DNA of 64,000 bases from Polytrichum commune. Taxonomy: Eukaryota; Streptophyta; Polytrichopsida; Polytrichales; Polytrichaceae. Shown here piece after piece: positions 42,350-54,480 of the stretch. The notes under the pieces are model-generated. The model saw nothing but the letters and a program-made list of their open reading frames with translations. It was not told the DNA's origin and ran no database searches. The DNA is taken from NCBI GenBank assembly GCA_950295325.1, contig OX485807.1:49136440-49200439 (forward strand), in the 5' to 3' direction. Numbering within the stretch: the stretch's first letter is position 1; every line of letters begins with the position of its first letter. Position numbers and translations under genes: made by a program.

Positions 42350-45300
42350 ATTCCATTTTGCTGCTCACCCTTGAGCCATTTTTTTTTTGTATATCTGTAA
42401 TGTTTTGAGCCCATCTGCTATCTTCAGTTGTTTTTAAGTGCCCTCAACTATTAATGCGACATATACCCCCCTCCATGGATTGAGATCATGCCCTCATGAT
42501 CGTTGAAATATTTTTATAAACTTGGATCATATCATGGAAGGTAGAGCAAGGTTCGTGCATGTGGTGTAGAGATTTGTCTTTGTTCTAATGTGAGTTTTTT
42601 TGTCCTCTAATGCCTTGGTAATGTAGCCATGTAATTGAATCTTGTGGAAAGCTGGTGGAAATGAATCAAGATATTTCCAAATGAGACTCTGATGATGTTT
42701 GTTGGCTTTGTGTAATAGGGTAGTGTCTTCTTGTGCTAACACATCAAGTGCATATGAGAATTTTGGAAAATGTTCATTTGCCATATCATGTATCTATTTT
42801 ACCACTTTTGGGTCATACGGTTCAATCTATGGTAAAAAAAATTGATTTTTGATGTTTGTGTAGAATTCCTCATGATGTTGGTTAATGTGTGTGAGAGCTC
42901 CTATGCAAAACCTAGTAAGGTAAAAATTTGGGTTTGTGGTAGTAATCTCAACTACTCCCTTTTGTATGATTCTTTTAGGACCCACATACATGTAAGCAAA
43001 TCCTTGGTTGCTGCATTGGCTTTCATTTAAATGGTTTGAAATTGCTCCTTAAATAAGTGGCTTTTGGGCCAGATATTGGGTAAGTTGTTATAGTTTAAGA
43101 TCATAGGTTTGTAGGCTTGGTAGTATTGAAAAACACTAATTGGCATTGCCAATTTTTTCATGGTGACCGCGATCATATTCCTTGGATCCTCAATTTTGTT
43201 GTAACCTAAGAGATGTTCCCACTTAAGAGGGCTATATTCCCCTTCCTCTTGATATTATGTTTTATATTGTAGTTCATCTCTTTCTAGGGTAACTTGATGC
43301 AATGTTGTTTTGAGGTTTTTAAAGGTGCGCCCTAACTTTGCAGTCACTCTTTTTAACAATATATTGGTTGTAATTTGCTTATTTTCTTTTCTTTTTTTAT
43401 CCCCTAATTTCCCATCTATCCAATGGTCAAAAGCCTCAAATTTGACCAGTTCCATTGTTCGCTCCATTTTTGTGGCTCTTGCATTGACCAATTCGGGCCC
43501 CTGTCGCAGCGTTTATTTTGCGATGTCCCTTTCAGACAGTGAAAGTGTTTTATGGGGAGGTTGACTAGAAAGTGGGTTGTGTTGTGAAGACCTCTCATGT
43601 TGTCGGACCGGTGATGTGGGGTGATGTCGCTAAGGACTTGTAAGGACAAAAACTCCATAATATAAATGTGAGTTCACCTTGGAACAACCTTCACAATCAA
43701 AATGCCACTTAAATTGGTAATTGAATTAAGCCCAAACATTGTTGTGCAATTGTACGATTTGGTTGGTTTTCAAGATTGCAAGAGAATTACCGATCATTTA
43801 AGAGGAATTTGTAGAATATACATCAAATGAAAAAAATTGTACATCAAAAAAAGAAAAGAAAACATGTAGATTTTCATGGGATGACCTAAGAGGCATGCAT
43901 AATTCCCAAAAGTAGCATGTCTCAACAATAACATGTGATTAAGTTCCTTTGAGCACCTACTGATCCCAAATCAAACGATTGTAAGTAGAAAACAACTTAA
44001 ACATGCAACCCATAAACCCACAGGTTGCAACGCACAAATACCCCCTAGCAGCTGAAGATAGTCCAAAAAGAATAAGATGCCAACATGTAAGCGATTGCAT
44101 GTAGGCCGAAGCTGACTCGACACCTCTTCACCAAAAATTATCTTCGGAAGTTCAACACAGACAAACATACCAAAAGGTGCAGAGATTGAGAAATAACCGG
44201 TTGTTTTTCAAGATTTTAGGAGAATTTTTTATCAGTTTAGAGGAATATGTAGAATATACAACCCCTGAATAAAACATTCCTAGAAGATGTTAGCATGTAA
44301 CATGAAGTTTTTGGAATTCTAGGAAGACTTCAGGATATTTTTTTATCAGATTAGACGGATTTATAGAATATACAATCCTTGAATAAAACATTCCCAGAAG
44401 ATGTCAGCATGTAACAAGTAGTTTCTAGTGAGAAAACACCAAGGTAGTTTCGGAATTCCTAGAAAATATCAACATGTAACAAGTTCGATTACACAACATG
44501 GATGAACTCAGTTGTTTTGGCAAGCATGAGATTAATGATGTCCAAAATGAGAGGAATTTTGATAGTTTAGGGTTATGCTGGTTTGTCTGTCTGGTAAACT
44601 TGATGAACAAAGGGGTGGCACCCACAAGTGAAATGCATAGATAGACATGTTTATAGCATGTAACATGTTGGTCTAATAAACTTGAATTTCAAACAGGTTG
44701 GTCCTATCAAAATTCCAAAAACTACCTCAGTATCTCTTCGCCGAAAACTACCTTGGTGGGTTTAACTTAAGACAAACAAACAATAATCAAGAGATAGACA
44801 AAAAATTGAGTTCCGGTATGGAACGTTGAGCATTTACCTACATTGTACTATACAAAACGAGCCAACACAAGAGGAGCACCACCGAATCCCGTAGAGCTTG
44901 AAGGATGCGCCATTGCCAAAGCCAGTGTTGTTGCCGAATTTGTCTATGCACCGGTTATGAATGCAAATTCTTGAAGGACTTCTCATTTTGAAGGGGCAAA
45001 CAGTTTTTTTCCGTTGGGATACTTGGGAAGTGGCAATTGGTCACCCCAAAATCGCAACGGCTATGAGCTGCTTCTCAACGGCCAACAAAATAAAGGCGCT
45101 CATGTAGTAGAGATGCAGTGTCCAAGAGATTTGTGGGCATGATCGGTCAAAATCCTAGTGTTTCTTTGTCCCATCAACGATCTTCTGCCAATTGCCATGG
45201 TTGTTAAAGTCAAGGCTGCCCAAAATATGTCGTTAACTAAAACTTAGCCCCAGCCAATCTAGTGGCTAGCATGTTGCAAGTTTAGCGCATCGGAAGTATC

Positions 45301-45560
45301 GGCACATGCTTAAGGTTGTTAGATGCCAGAGGGAGGCTCGGAGGTTATTTCTCGGTTTTATCGTTGCTACGTCCCTTGCTAGCTTGGATTGTGATTTAGT
45401 TACCAATGTTGGTGGGAAGGCACAGTAAATAAATAGCATGCCCACACTTAAAACTTTAGAGATAGCGTCAAGTGGGACTGGGCCTTTAGCCATATGTTTA
45501 CAACCATATAATATTATGAAAGATATGGAAAATTTACACCTTCATATTAACATGAGGCAA
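42350..45560. repeat. No gene recognised; short diverged repeats near 44,210-44,480
   Basis: Around 44,209-44,420 two copies of a unit of roughly 120 bp share GAATATACAA, TGAATAAAACATTCC and AGAAGATGT-AGCATGTAACA; an earlier partial copy is near 43,790. CATGTAACA words recur to 44,670. Minus-strand frames at 42,527-42,784 and 43,255-43,491 are open but match nothing I know; they may be remnants of one old element. No host gene is supported. Confidence 0.45.
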
Positions 45561-45829
45561 CTACCGTAACACCATAGCAAGTTCGTTCTTAAATAATTCC
45601 AAAAAACAAATTGAAAAAAATCATAAATTCCAGGCCATGAAGAACAAAATTATGGAAAATTATATTCTAAAAAGAACAAAAATCCAAAAAGTCAGGTGAA
45701 GCAGACTCTGTTCGTAGGCCATTACAAGTTTCACAGGCTGGTAAAGTGCACTAGATCCTATTATCACGGTTTAGGAGATGGAAAGTCAGTTAGGGTCCAC
45801 AAATTCCATTGCTCACAACCGAGCAGGTG

Positions 45830-46300
45830 CCTGCATAAGACTGGAGCTGCTACGACCTCTTCCTATCAGTGATTGTTTATCACATCCTAGATTGTCGAGG
45901 AGGCAACTGCTCCATCGGAGGAGGTCCATGTTGCTGAGGAGGTGGTAGCCGCTCAAGAGGTGGAGGCCTTGCAGTTGAGGAGAAGGAGGTGTCTGCTCCG
46001 GTAGAGGAGGCACATGCTGTCGAGGAGGAGGCACCTGCTTCGGAAGAGGATTTGGCTACACCAGTAGAGGTGGCACCGGTGGTTGAGAAGGACGCAACTC
46101 CAGTTTCAGAGCCTGCAAATTCACGGTCGGAGGAGGCCGAGGAGGTGGTGTCGAGAAGGTGGCACCGGTGGTTGAGGGGACGCAACTCCAATTTCAGAGC
46201 AGGCAGTCACAATCGGAGAAGGCCGAGGAGGTGGACACAGAAGGTCGAGGATATCAGCTCGGGATCTTTGAGTTGGGGAGCCTGGTTTTCTTGAGTCGAG
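45830..46300 (+). repeat. GAGGAGG-rich low-complexity segment
   Basis: GAGGAGGTGG, GAGGAGGCACCTG and GGTGGCACCGGTGGTTGAG words repeat in near-tandem. The plus-strand frame at 45,989-46,294 is Glu/Val/Ala/Pro-rich and the minus-strand frame Ser/Thr-rich; neither is convincing as a gene. The segment lies at the 3' side of the pogo transposase gene. Confidence 0.5.
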
Positions 46301-46747
46301 GTTTTAGGGAATGAAACAAGCAGATTCAACCTGGTTCCGAAACATGTTCACCCCGGAGAGGTCAAAGTCGTTGTGAATATGGTTGAGTGAGTTTCTCATG
46401 TGAGTGTTGTTTCTCATGTGAGTTGTTGAACTGGTTGAGTGAGTTGCTCCTGTGAGTGTTTAAGCAAGTTGAATTGATCCAACATAAACATAATGTAGTA
46501 ACTATGTTGTGGCCATGACCATGCAGGGGCCGTGGGGTGTTGGAGCAGTTGCTTGAGTCGGGGATGTTGTGAGTATTAATTAGGGTAAGTGACATTGAAT
46601 CGGCTTGTGATTACAAAACTGGTGATAGTTTGAACGAGATCACAATTGAAGCAAATGTTGAATTTGTTTGTTGTTGACTATTTTTGTATTTGTGATGTGT
46701 ATTGCAAGTCAGCAGTTGAATCTGCACGTAGACATGTCTATGAGTGT

Positions 46748-46787
46748 AAGTAGATAGATGGATAGATAGATAGATAGATAAATAGAT
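46748..46787. repeat. GATA microsatellite
   Basis: About ten GATA-type units (AGATAGATGGATAGATAGAT and on) with one or two changes. No function suggested. Confidence 0.9.
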
Positions 46788-46869
46788 TATGTGTAAGTAC
46801 ATGTACTAAAGCAACACTTAATTTGAATGCAAAAAAACTTCAGTGGGAAAAACTTACATCAGAACTCTG

Positions 46870-49375
46870 TCAAATTTTTTTTCTTGCAAGCTCTCGTATT
46901 GTTGTCATTCGATTTGAGTTTATTGTCTTGATAAGTTCTACCACTCTGCTCAAATTATTCTCCATTATAGTGTCTAAAGACACTTCGACGTCAATCTTTT
47001 CATTGCATTTTATATATGTAGCTTGCACTCCTTCTTCTCCTTTGCTGTTAAATAATGGTTTTACCATATTATCCATCATAGCTTGTTCTTGAAACTCATT
47101 GTCAAATGCTCTTAGAAGTCCAGTTTGCTTCCATCCTTTGCTAATCATATTGATTTTGCTTGAAACATGAATCCAAGCCTTGTAAAGCCAATGACAAATG
47201 TGAGGCTTTCGCTTGGACATTTTGAAATCAATGTGCACATATGTTCCTCCATTCAGTTGCTTTGTTATAGTATCCATAGTGAATTGGTTGAATTCTTGAC
47301 GAAAGGCATGCTTGAAGGGCCTTTGAATTACAACATCCGCTGGTTGAAACACACTTGTACAGTTTGCATGAATGTAGAGCACATGAATTTCGGGGTGATG
47401 AATCCTCATCCACTCCCGAAATTCTTTGCTAATGTGCACACTCCAGCAGTCTATGAGCCAGATCATATTTTGATCTGTTAGAAGTGCCTTGAGCTCAATT
47501 TGTGCAACCAAGTAAGGTTTTAGAATCCTCTCTACAAATTCTTTACACGTTTCTAATGTAGACCAGTGGTTGTAGCTGTAGGAAATATTCCACCCTGATA
47601 ATTCACACTCTTCTCTCCCTCCTTCTAACTTAGGCAGAGATTTTGTGGTTGTGCCTTGGAAAATTACTTGGAAAGACAAACAACGACCATCTATTGCTGA
47701 AGAGACGGTAATGGTAATCTATCGCTTGTCCTCTGCTCCATGTACCTTGACATGTTTGGCTCATTTTGTTTCCCACGTCCTAGATCCTCCTGTAGGTACT
47801 AAATGTATCCATGTTTGGTCAGAGTTCACAACTAATTCCTTAGGAATGTTGTGAACTTTCACCAGATATGCACAAAGTTGTGTCATCGCTTTGCCCTGCT
47901 TTTCAAAGTCTTTTGGTAATTTTCCCGCTGCGGTTGTTGATGCTCGGTAACTCCACTTCAGTTCAGACTTGACAAAAATTTTGGTCCATTCATAAGAGAC
48001 ACAAAAGGCTGTTGAATGTGTATCTTCAAGAATCTGTGGAGCTTTGTCGAGGATGATTGCTGTCGCAACCCTTGCTAGCCCCCTTAGCAATTTTGCCAAT
48101 TTTCCTTTCTAGCAAAGGTTACGAGCGCTAACCCTTCGCATACCGCCATGCTAATGGTTAGCTCCTCCTACCCCGGACCATATAGTTCATAGGAGGGAAC
48201 CAACCCTCCTACTTTGCTTTCGGGACTCACCCCTTAATCGGTAACCCATTTCTTCAATGTGGACTTCCATCCATGGAAGTCCAATCCTATGTTGATCATC
48301 GCATTGCCGGAGCAACACTACAACAACCCGAACCATACTAGGCAACTATGGCCTCACAATGGGCCAAAGCCCATGGAGGCCGTGTCGTTCGGCCTCGGGT
48401 GGGTGAGGCCACACCACCTCACCCATATAAGCCTCTAGGACTCTACACGGGGCCCCTACCCCACCGTCAACCAACCTCTTGTCTCTCTACCAAGAGTTGG
48501 GGCCAAGTGGACACTTTCCTTTAGCTGCTGGGCCTAGAACCCCCCCAGCAGCTTCAGACCATCATAACTTCCTTGTATGATGTTTGATCATAACAACCAA
48601 CCATTCCATCTTCATCTACGCTTCACGTAGATGCCGATGGACTCCTCACTTGCCCCAATTGGGCAAGTCTTGAGGAAGTTATGCCTGTTTGAATCCTGGC
48701 AGTCCCGGGAATCACTCCCAGGCACTGCTGTACCAGGGCGCTGTCCCGGGACAGCGCCCCACTCAAATGGCCATAACTCCTAGCTCACACCTCCGCTTGA
48801 GGTGATCTTGAGCATTCTAGAATCACCACGCCATGAGCTACGCATAGCTCATGACCTTACCCTCATGCCTCCTAGTCTCCGTGGGTGGGAGGCGTTCCCA
48901 ACGCCCGGGGCCCTCACCCACACTAAGATCACTTGGGCCCTCTCACCAACGGCGCCACAAGTCCCAGGTGTCACTCCGGGGTCCCCCTTGTGCCCATGGT
49001 GTTTCGGGCACTCCTCATGGAGATATCTCCTGGTTTCATGTAAGTTGTCCTCAAGAAACTCAAAACTCCTGCAATGCATCTATGTTGTTTCATTGTATTG
49101 AAAATAGGCGGCCAAAGAACTGGAGTAAACCAGTTTGTGTAGGAACCTCTAACCTTTCTTGATCGCTTCATTTTCTCAAGTATTGGCTTCAACAACACCA
49201 TCTTTGTCTTTTTTGGTCTCCCCACTGGCCGTTTCAAAATCTCCTTGTCTGGTCTTGAGCACTCCACCTCTAACCTCTGGTCCAAACTTGAAAACTCCTT
49301 CTCAATCTCCACCGCCCTCTCCTCTCTTGTAATGGGAACAAATGCAAAATCTACCCTTTGTTGCTTGGGAGCCAT
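46870..49375 (-). pseudogene. Pogo-like transposase (DDE_1), interrupted by a solo LTR and stops
   Basis: The start is the ATG at 49375 (MAPKQQRVDFAFVPITREER), followed by a basic segment (RPVGRPKKTK). The frame is broken at 49,022 by the LTR and resumes at 48,060: HSTAFCVSYEWTKIFVKSEL, ELVVNSDQTWIHLVPTGGSR (first catalytic Asp), then two in-frame stops (WETK-stop-AKHVKVHGAEDKR-stop-ITITVSS), FQVIFQGTTTKSLP, MIWLIDCWSVHIS (second Asp) and NCTSVFQPADVVIQRPFKHA (third Asp), ending at 46,870. The D-D-D pattern with N-S-D-Q-T, I-D-x-x-S-x-H and Q-P-x-D is that of the pogo/Tigger/Jerky DDE_1 group. The C-terminal part is long and has no known domain. It is not functional. Confidence 0.83.
48061..49022 (-). 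repeat. Solo LTR of the same Gypsy family, inverted
   Basis: This segment is the complement of the LTR at 29,522-30,494, sharing its landmarks in reverse order (for example GTTGCGACA at 48,061 and CCATGAGGAGTG at the far end). It is diverged by scattered substitutions from the copies in the CACTA. The outer 11-12 bp of the LTR start are missing or changed (49,022), and no target duplication is visible. No internal Gypsy sequence is attached, so it is a solo LTR, the usual result of LTR-LTR recombination. Confidence 0.88.
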
Positions 49376-49759
49376 CGCTAATTTCTCTCTTGTACACTTA
49401 CACACAACAAAAAAACAAATACATACAAGTGTGCAAGAAGACATACAATTTACAACAAGTTAAGTGAAAATACTTAGGTTAAGCAAGATTAGGGCAAAAA
49501 ATTAGGTTTCGACAAGGGGACTCAACACAAATGGATGAAAATATCAATTTAAGTTGTCATCCCGGTACATCTACTATGTTCCAGGACGAATTATTTTTTT
49601 CCTCGAAATAGAAGAACGAATTTCAAAAAAAATTCAGCAAACAAACCTTATTTTTTCAAAATAAATAAATATCCGTTCGCCAGGTGACGAACATGCTATG
49701 GTATTACGGTATTGGCAATTGCACCTCAATGTTGTACCAAACTATTGGCAATGATTCAC

Positions 49760-51620
49760 AAAAGGTCCAAAATTGTTGAGGTAAACGGCATTACTTTAAG
49801 TCAAGATCTATGTGCACTTGCAATTGATGTAACAATTGTTGGTGTTCTAGTAGTTGGATTCTAAGTTGACATAGAATTTGGTGTTAATCTTATGAGTATC
49901 AAAAAATGGAAGAATTAGGATTCACTAAGATGTTCCTACTTCTATCATCCTTAAAATGGAAGATCATATTTGCACCAAGCCTTTGGGTCAATTATTTCAA
50001 GTGCATGTCCAAATTGTTGCTTGGGAATACAAAATTGATTTTATTGTATTTCGAACCGTTAATGTTATTCAATCTACATTGGTATACTAGATAGACCTTA
50101 GTTGATATTGTAGCTAAAGCTAAAGAAGATTGGGGCGGAAGAACCCCTCACCTTAGTAAAAAGAAACGATAAAACTATCTTGCCTTTACTTCCAACCCAA
50201 TATTATGGAGAGACTCAAGAAGAGGGCACCGAGTTTACCACAAATGGATATTAAATTGAATCAAATGATCCTCCAATTTAATCTATTCATAATATTGGAA
50301 AACATGAGAAGGGGGGGGGGGGGGGGCTATAGTCTTCAATTGCATTGGTGCAATATTTTATTCCCATGCAAGATGAGGATTTTGACAATGCCATGTTAGG
50401 TTGGCAAAATCTTGTCCAGAGGCGCAAACATGATTAAGTACACAATTCCATTGCCCTTCATAGGTTTAAGTAAGTGATTCAAAATTATATTCTACCTTTA
50501 AACTTTGTGAAGGAAAAAAATCATAAACATTTGAAAAACACATTGATCTACAAAGCCAAGCAATTTATGTTGATAACAAAAAAATTAATCTACATATTTT
50601 AGAAGACGATGCAAGTAGTGTGCAAGTAAATATATTGAACATGTAATTGTCTAAGATTTGCTTAAAACATGATAAAATTACATTAAATTGATGTTTTTCT
50701 ACAAACCTTTGTTTTGGTGCCCACAAATTTATAATGAGTTTGAGGAATATGGAAAAAAAAATCCAACTTCAAAATATTTAAGGCCATGAAATCTATGTCC
50801 AAAACCAAATTTAGCCATTACCTTTTGAGGAGTAATTTTAATGATAAGTTTTGAATATCTCATCTTGACATATTTGAGTACCTAACACAACAATAAGGGG
50901 CATCATGGAAAAAAATTAAATTTAGATAACACTTTGCTAATACTTTTAGGTGTTTGACCCGAAAAAATATGGTTTTAGTATACCAGAGCATTTTTTCCGT
51001 ATACTTGACCGTGCTTGCTCCCCTACTCTATGACATTACTACCACCATTGGATCTTCACCCTCTTTGAATCAATAACCTACGCCAAATTATAAAGAAACA
51101 TCCCTCAACGTTTGAATAATCAACTAATAAATGTTTGATTGAAGAAGAATGGGAAGATGCGATGTTTTCTTCCAATACCTATGAAGAGTTAGGTGTCAAA
51201 ATATGTTTTTATAAAGAATTGAACTTAGGAATTGAGGAAGTCCCCAACATTATCAAGGTACATGAGAAATTGACCAAGATTATATGGAAACATTGGTTTG
51301 ATTTCTTTAAACAAAGTATTGAAGTTTTTTGCTTGAACTTATAAAAACTTGAGAGGAGTTTCCCTTTAAGTATGTGAACACAAGATCGTACTTGAAGAAG
51401 AAACTACTCAAGTAAAATAGAGACAGTATTGCATGAATCCTAATATTCATTATTGGTCAGAGAAGAGATAGATACACTTCTTGAGGCTCAATTCATTTAT
51501 AAAGTACCCTACAATGAATGGGTGTCTCCCATAGTGGTTGTTCCTTTTAAAAAGAGGAAAATTAAGAATTTGTTAGGGTTTTTATAAATTGAATAGTGTC
51601 ACAAGGGTAGCCCATGTCCG
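49760..51620 (+). pseudogene. Ty3/Gypsy relic: protease and start of reverse transcriptase
   Basis: Near 49,860-50,080 the reading gives FGVNLMSIKKMEELGFTKM, LGQLFQVHVQIVAWEYKIDF and IVFRTVNVIQS, a retroviral-type aspartic protease pattern (family: DSG-x-x-x-N-I-M); the catalytic D-S-G is changed to D-I-E. PTQYYGETQEEGTEF follows near 50,195. At about 51,460-51,600 EEIDTLLEAQFIYKVPYNEW and VSPIVVVPFKKRKIKN give the first motif of Gypsy RT. The region between is AT-rich and unreadable. It is unrelated in detail to the Gypsy in the CACTA. A poly(G) run of about 18 lies at 50,311. Confidence 0.65.
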
Positions 51621-53635
51621 ACTTTGTAGCTCTCTACCTTGTCATTGGGATTCTCTTCCTCAAGTGGGTTTGTCATTGTAATCTCTGGACCAAGCAAAAA
51701 TTATGTGATGTTTGTTTGTATAGAGTTTGGAATTGCTAGAGGGAGTGCAAGAACACTCAACACCGTTCTCAGTAGTCATGTCGAATCAACCAAAATTGGG
51801 CTTCGACCTGGTTGAGCAAGCATATTAACAGCATGTTGCACCTACGTGTGTGTGTCGATGTTTGATCATAAGCAAGTGGGTCAAGGGGTTGTGCCCTCAT
51901 CCACAAAAAATTGAGAATTGATTTCAAATTGGCCCCAGTTTGCAAGTAGTTCATCAGGCAAAGGGGTTTCGATGCCACAACCTGACAATTGGCCCTATTA
52001 ATCCAAGAGCCAATTGAGACTAAACTAAATGACGCCCAGTAAAATTTGGAGCGTGGACTTGGCCATGGAGTGTTGGCACTATTGCAATGTATTCTCGGCA
52101 AGGCTGTGAGCCAATTGAGCTAACCCAAAGACTACATGGGGCTCATGAAAACCAACATCCAAGACTTCGCCATGAATCGATGTTGAATTGACAATTGGTG
52201 CATCAACATGCATAGTTATTGTTGGCCCACCAACGTAAGAGTCATCCAAAACAAACTGACTATATTAATTGTATCGATTTCACCTGGAAAAACTTCAGGA
52301 TGTCCCTCCTCAAACCTACCCTTCCACCCAAGATTCCACCCAAGATGCCCACAAAAGAGATACCTCAACACCGATATGAAAAATGAGGGCCCATTGATCA
52401 AAGGCCTATTAACAATCTTGCTCTCATAATTAGCTCATGATCTTGAATGAAAACATGAATGCTCTTAATTTGAGCAATGGAATTGCTCCTTCGACAAAGC
52501 CAACAAGTAACTGCAGTGGCAAATGTGATTCGGTGAGGAGGAACTCGTGGGCAAGCTATTGTTAAGATATATTGTCAAACAAACCCCATAGTCAAACTCG
52601 TGGAGCTCTTGCCTCATGTTTTTAATCATGAGATTTGGTTTCATCAATTGGAGATTTCCCTTGTTTGTCTCATATTTTTGGTTACCCTAATTCAATTTGT
52701 GGTGCCTGAATTTGGGTCTTTGCATTCACTTGATTCAATGCTTCAATGCTACTATATTTTTGATCTTGCTTCGTGAAATGTGAGTAGGCCCTCGCCAAAG
52801 TCCATGAAACTTGTCGCCATTGTTTTTCAAAGGCTCCGTCATCAACATGTGCCTCACGTGTGCTACAATTCACATGGAGGGAACGCTTGTCACTAGAGGT
52901 GGGTGGCGGAATGGACCTACATTATGGCACAAACGACCCATATTATAGCGCCAATATTTGCTTGGATGACCATTAAATCTATATTTGTGGCCTATAAGGG
53001 GCTAAGGTCAGTAATCATGAACATCCACATTGGGCACTAGGGCCATGTGCAACCAATGTGATTATGGGGCAAGCACGGGGTAAGGCCATGTGCCACTTAT
53101 CGATGAGGATCGGGTTTCAAACAACCCTAACAAGCTGAATACGCACTAGAAGGCCTAACCGACACAACTTTGAAAATATTCACTTGTCACAAATCTTATA
53201 TGATTTGGGTGAATTTTAAACCACTAGATTCCAATTTGTGTAGCACCCAACATACTATAATGCCTCTCATAATTGATCACGTGTTTCACAATTTGATATT
53301 TCAATATTTATTTGAGGAAATTGACACATGTAATTCCCAAACTAATAAATTGAAACATGTATCCCTAAATATTATTAAGTTTGAGAATTATAATGATTCT
53401 ATATTCGGAGTTAGGGACTTGAATTGGTGTGATACATGCATGTTAGTGCATGCTCATATGCAAATGGAAAGCCATAATTCATCTTCCTCATTTTGTTAGT
53501 ATTGTAATCACGTAGAATGACCAATCTCTTATCTATTTGTGAGCTATTTTGCACAACTTATTGAGAGAATCTCTACGAGTGCTTACTATATGTCGTGTAG
53601 AAATTGTGTGCAAGATTTCTTGGCCTTCCTTGTTA
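51621..53635. other. No gene recognised
   Basis: Mixed sequence with short open frames only. A minus-strand frame at 51,769-52,101 and a plus-strand frame at 53,170-53,499 are the longest; neither shows a domain. Several words in 51,760-52,700 read like remnants of an old element, but nothing can be named. Confidence 0.35.
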
Positions 53636-53639
53636 GTAT

Positions 53640-54480
53640 AGAGAATAATGAGAGCATTATCTAAAGATAAGCCAAAGAATGTACGTTTTGCGCTTCAAAG
53701 AGGATTTGGACTTAGAGAAATAGCAAGGGTTTTTGAATGCGAGTGTGGGGAGTGTGCACAATATTAGAAAAAAATCTCCCTAATGTAAGTTATTCACGTG
53801 GAGGTAGGCCACGATTATTGAATAAGAAGATGGAACGGTCATGCGTGCTGCAAATGACAAGGCAAAGAACGAATATTGTTCCACATGTAGAACATGACTT
53901 TGGGATATTAGTGAGTGCTCAAATTGTGAGATGTGCACTTTAGAGAAGTGATTTATGTTTACAATAAAAGAAAAAGAAGCCACATCTTTCTAATAAAAAT
54001 GTCAAGGCACGTTTTTACTTTGTTAGAGTTTATGAACACTAAGCCGTGGAAGATTGGAGTAGAGTCATTTTTTCATATGAGTTGATAATAAGCATATCTT
54101 GTTTAGATGGGATGTCTTGGTGTTGCACATGTGACCCCGAGGAACTCTCCATGCAAACCATTTTTCAAACAATAAAACATGGTGATGAGGAATTATGATT
54201 TGGGGAAGCATGTTCATTCATGGACCTAGATTGGCATGCAAAGTATAATAATCCATAAACCAACATCGCTCTTGTAAAATCTTAGAACAAAATGTGTGTA
54301 GGACAATTCAAAAGTATTATTTAGACCATTCTCATGTCATATTTTAGCAAAATGATGCCCATGTACACACAAGGAAAATGCTTCAAGAATGGTTTTCAAG
54401 GCAATGTTTCACACTTCTTCCTTGGCCAACTCAATCCCTTGATTTGATTCTCATTTAACAATTGTGGGCAATTCTTAAAT
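53640..54480 (+). pseudogene. Tc1-like transposase relic
   Basis: The reading in changing frames gives KPKNVRFALQRGFGLREIAR (paired-type helix-turn-helix), then ARFYFVRVYEH and EDWSRVIFSYE (family: W-x-x-V-I-F-S-D-E; the first Asp is not evident), IKHGDEEL-FGEAC (family: H-G-G-x-x-x-M-x-W-G), and QNDAHVHTRKMLQEWFSRQC with LLPWPTQSLDL (family: Q-D-N-A-x-x-H, W-P-x-x-S-P-D-L-N). Landmarks are in the right order and spacing for a Tc1-type protein. Stops and frame changes are many. Terminal repeats were not found. Confidence 0.65.

Larger units (their letters stand above)
45564..49709 (-). mobile_element. Pogo-like (Tc1/mariner superfamily) transposon with TA target duplication
   Basis: The left end begins CCGTAACACCATAGCA after TA (45562-45563). 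The right end is its near complement (TGCTATGGTATTACGG) followed by TA (49710-49711). Inside, on the minus strand, lies a DDE_1-type transposase (46,870-49,375) split by a solo Gypsy LTR. Removing the LTR gives about 3.2 kb. Pogo-like elements cut and paste at TA. Stop codons make this copy inactive. Its ends match the smaller element at 11,019-13,705. Confidence 0.8.

Noticed and set aside
42075-42408. Gly-Phe-Gly repeat protein
   Set aside because: All three frames are open over a 45-bp minisatellite; there is no sign of a gene around it.
45880-46294. Acidic Glu/Val/Ala repeat protein gene
   Set aside because: Low-complexity GAGGAGG repeats in a decayed transposon; the opposite strand is equally open.
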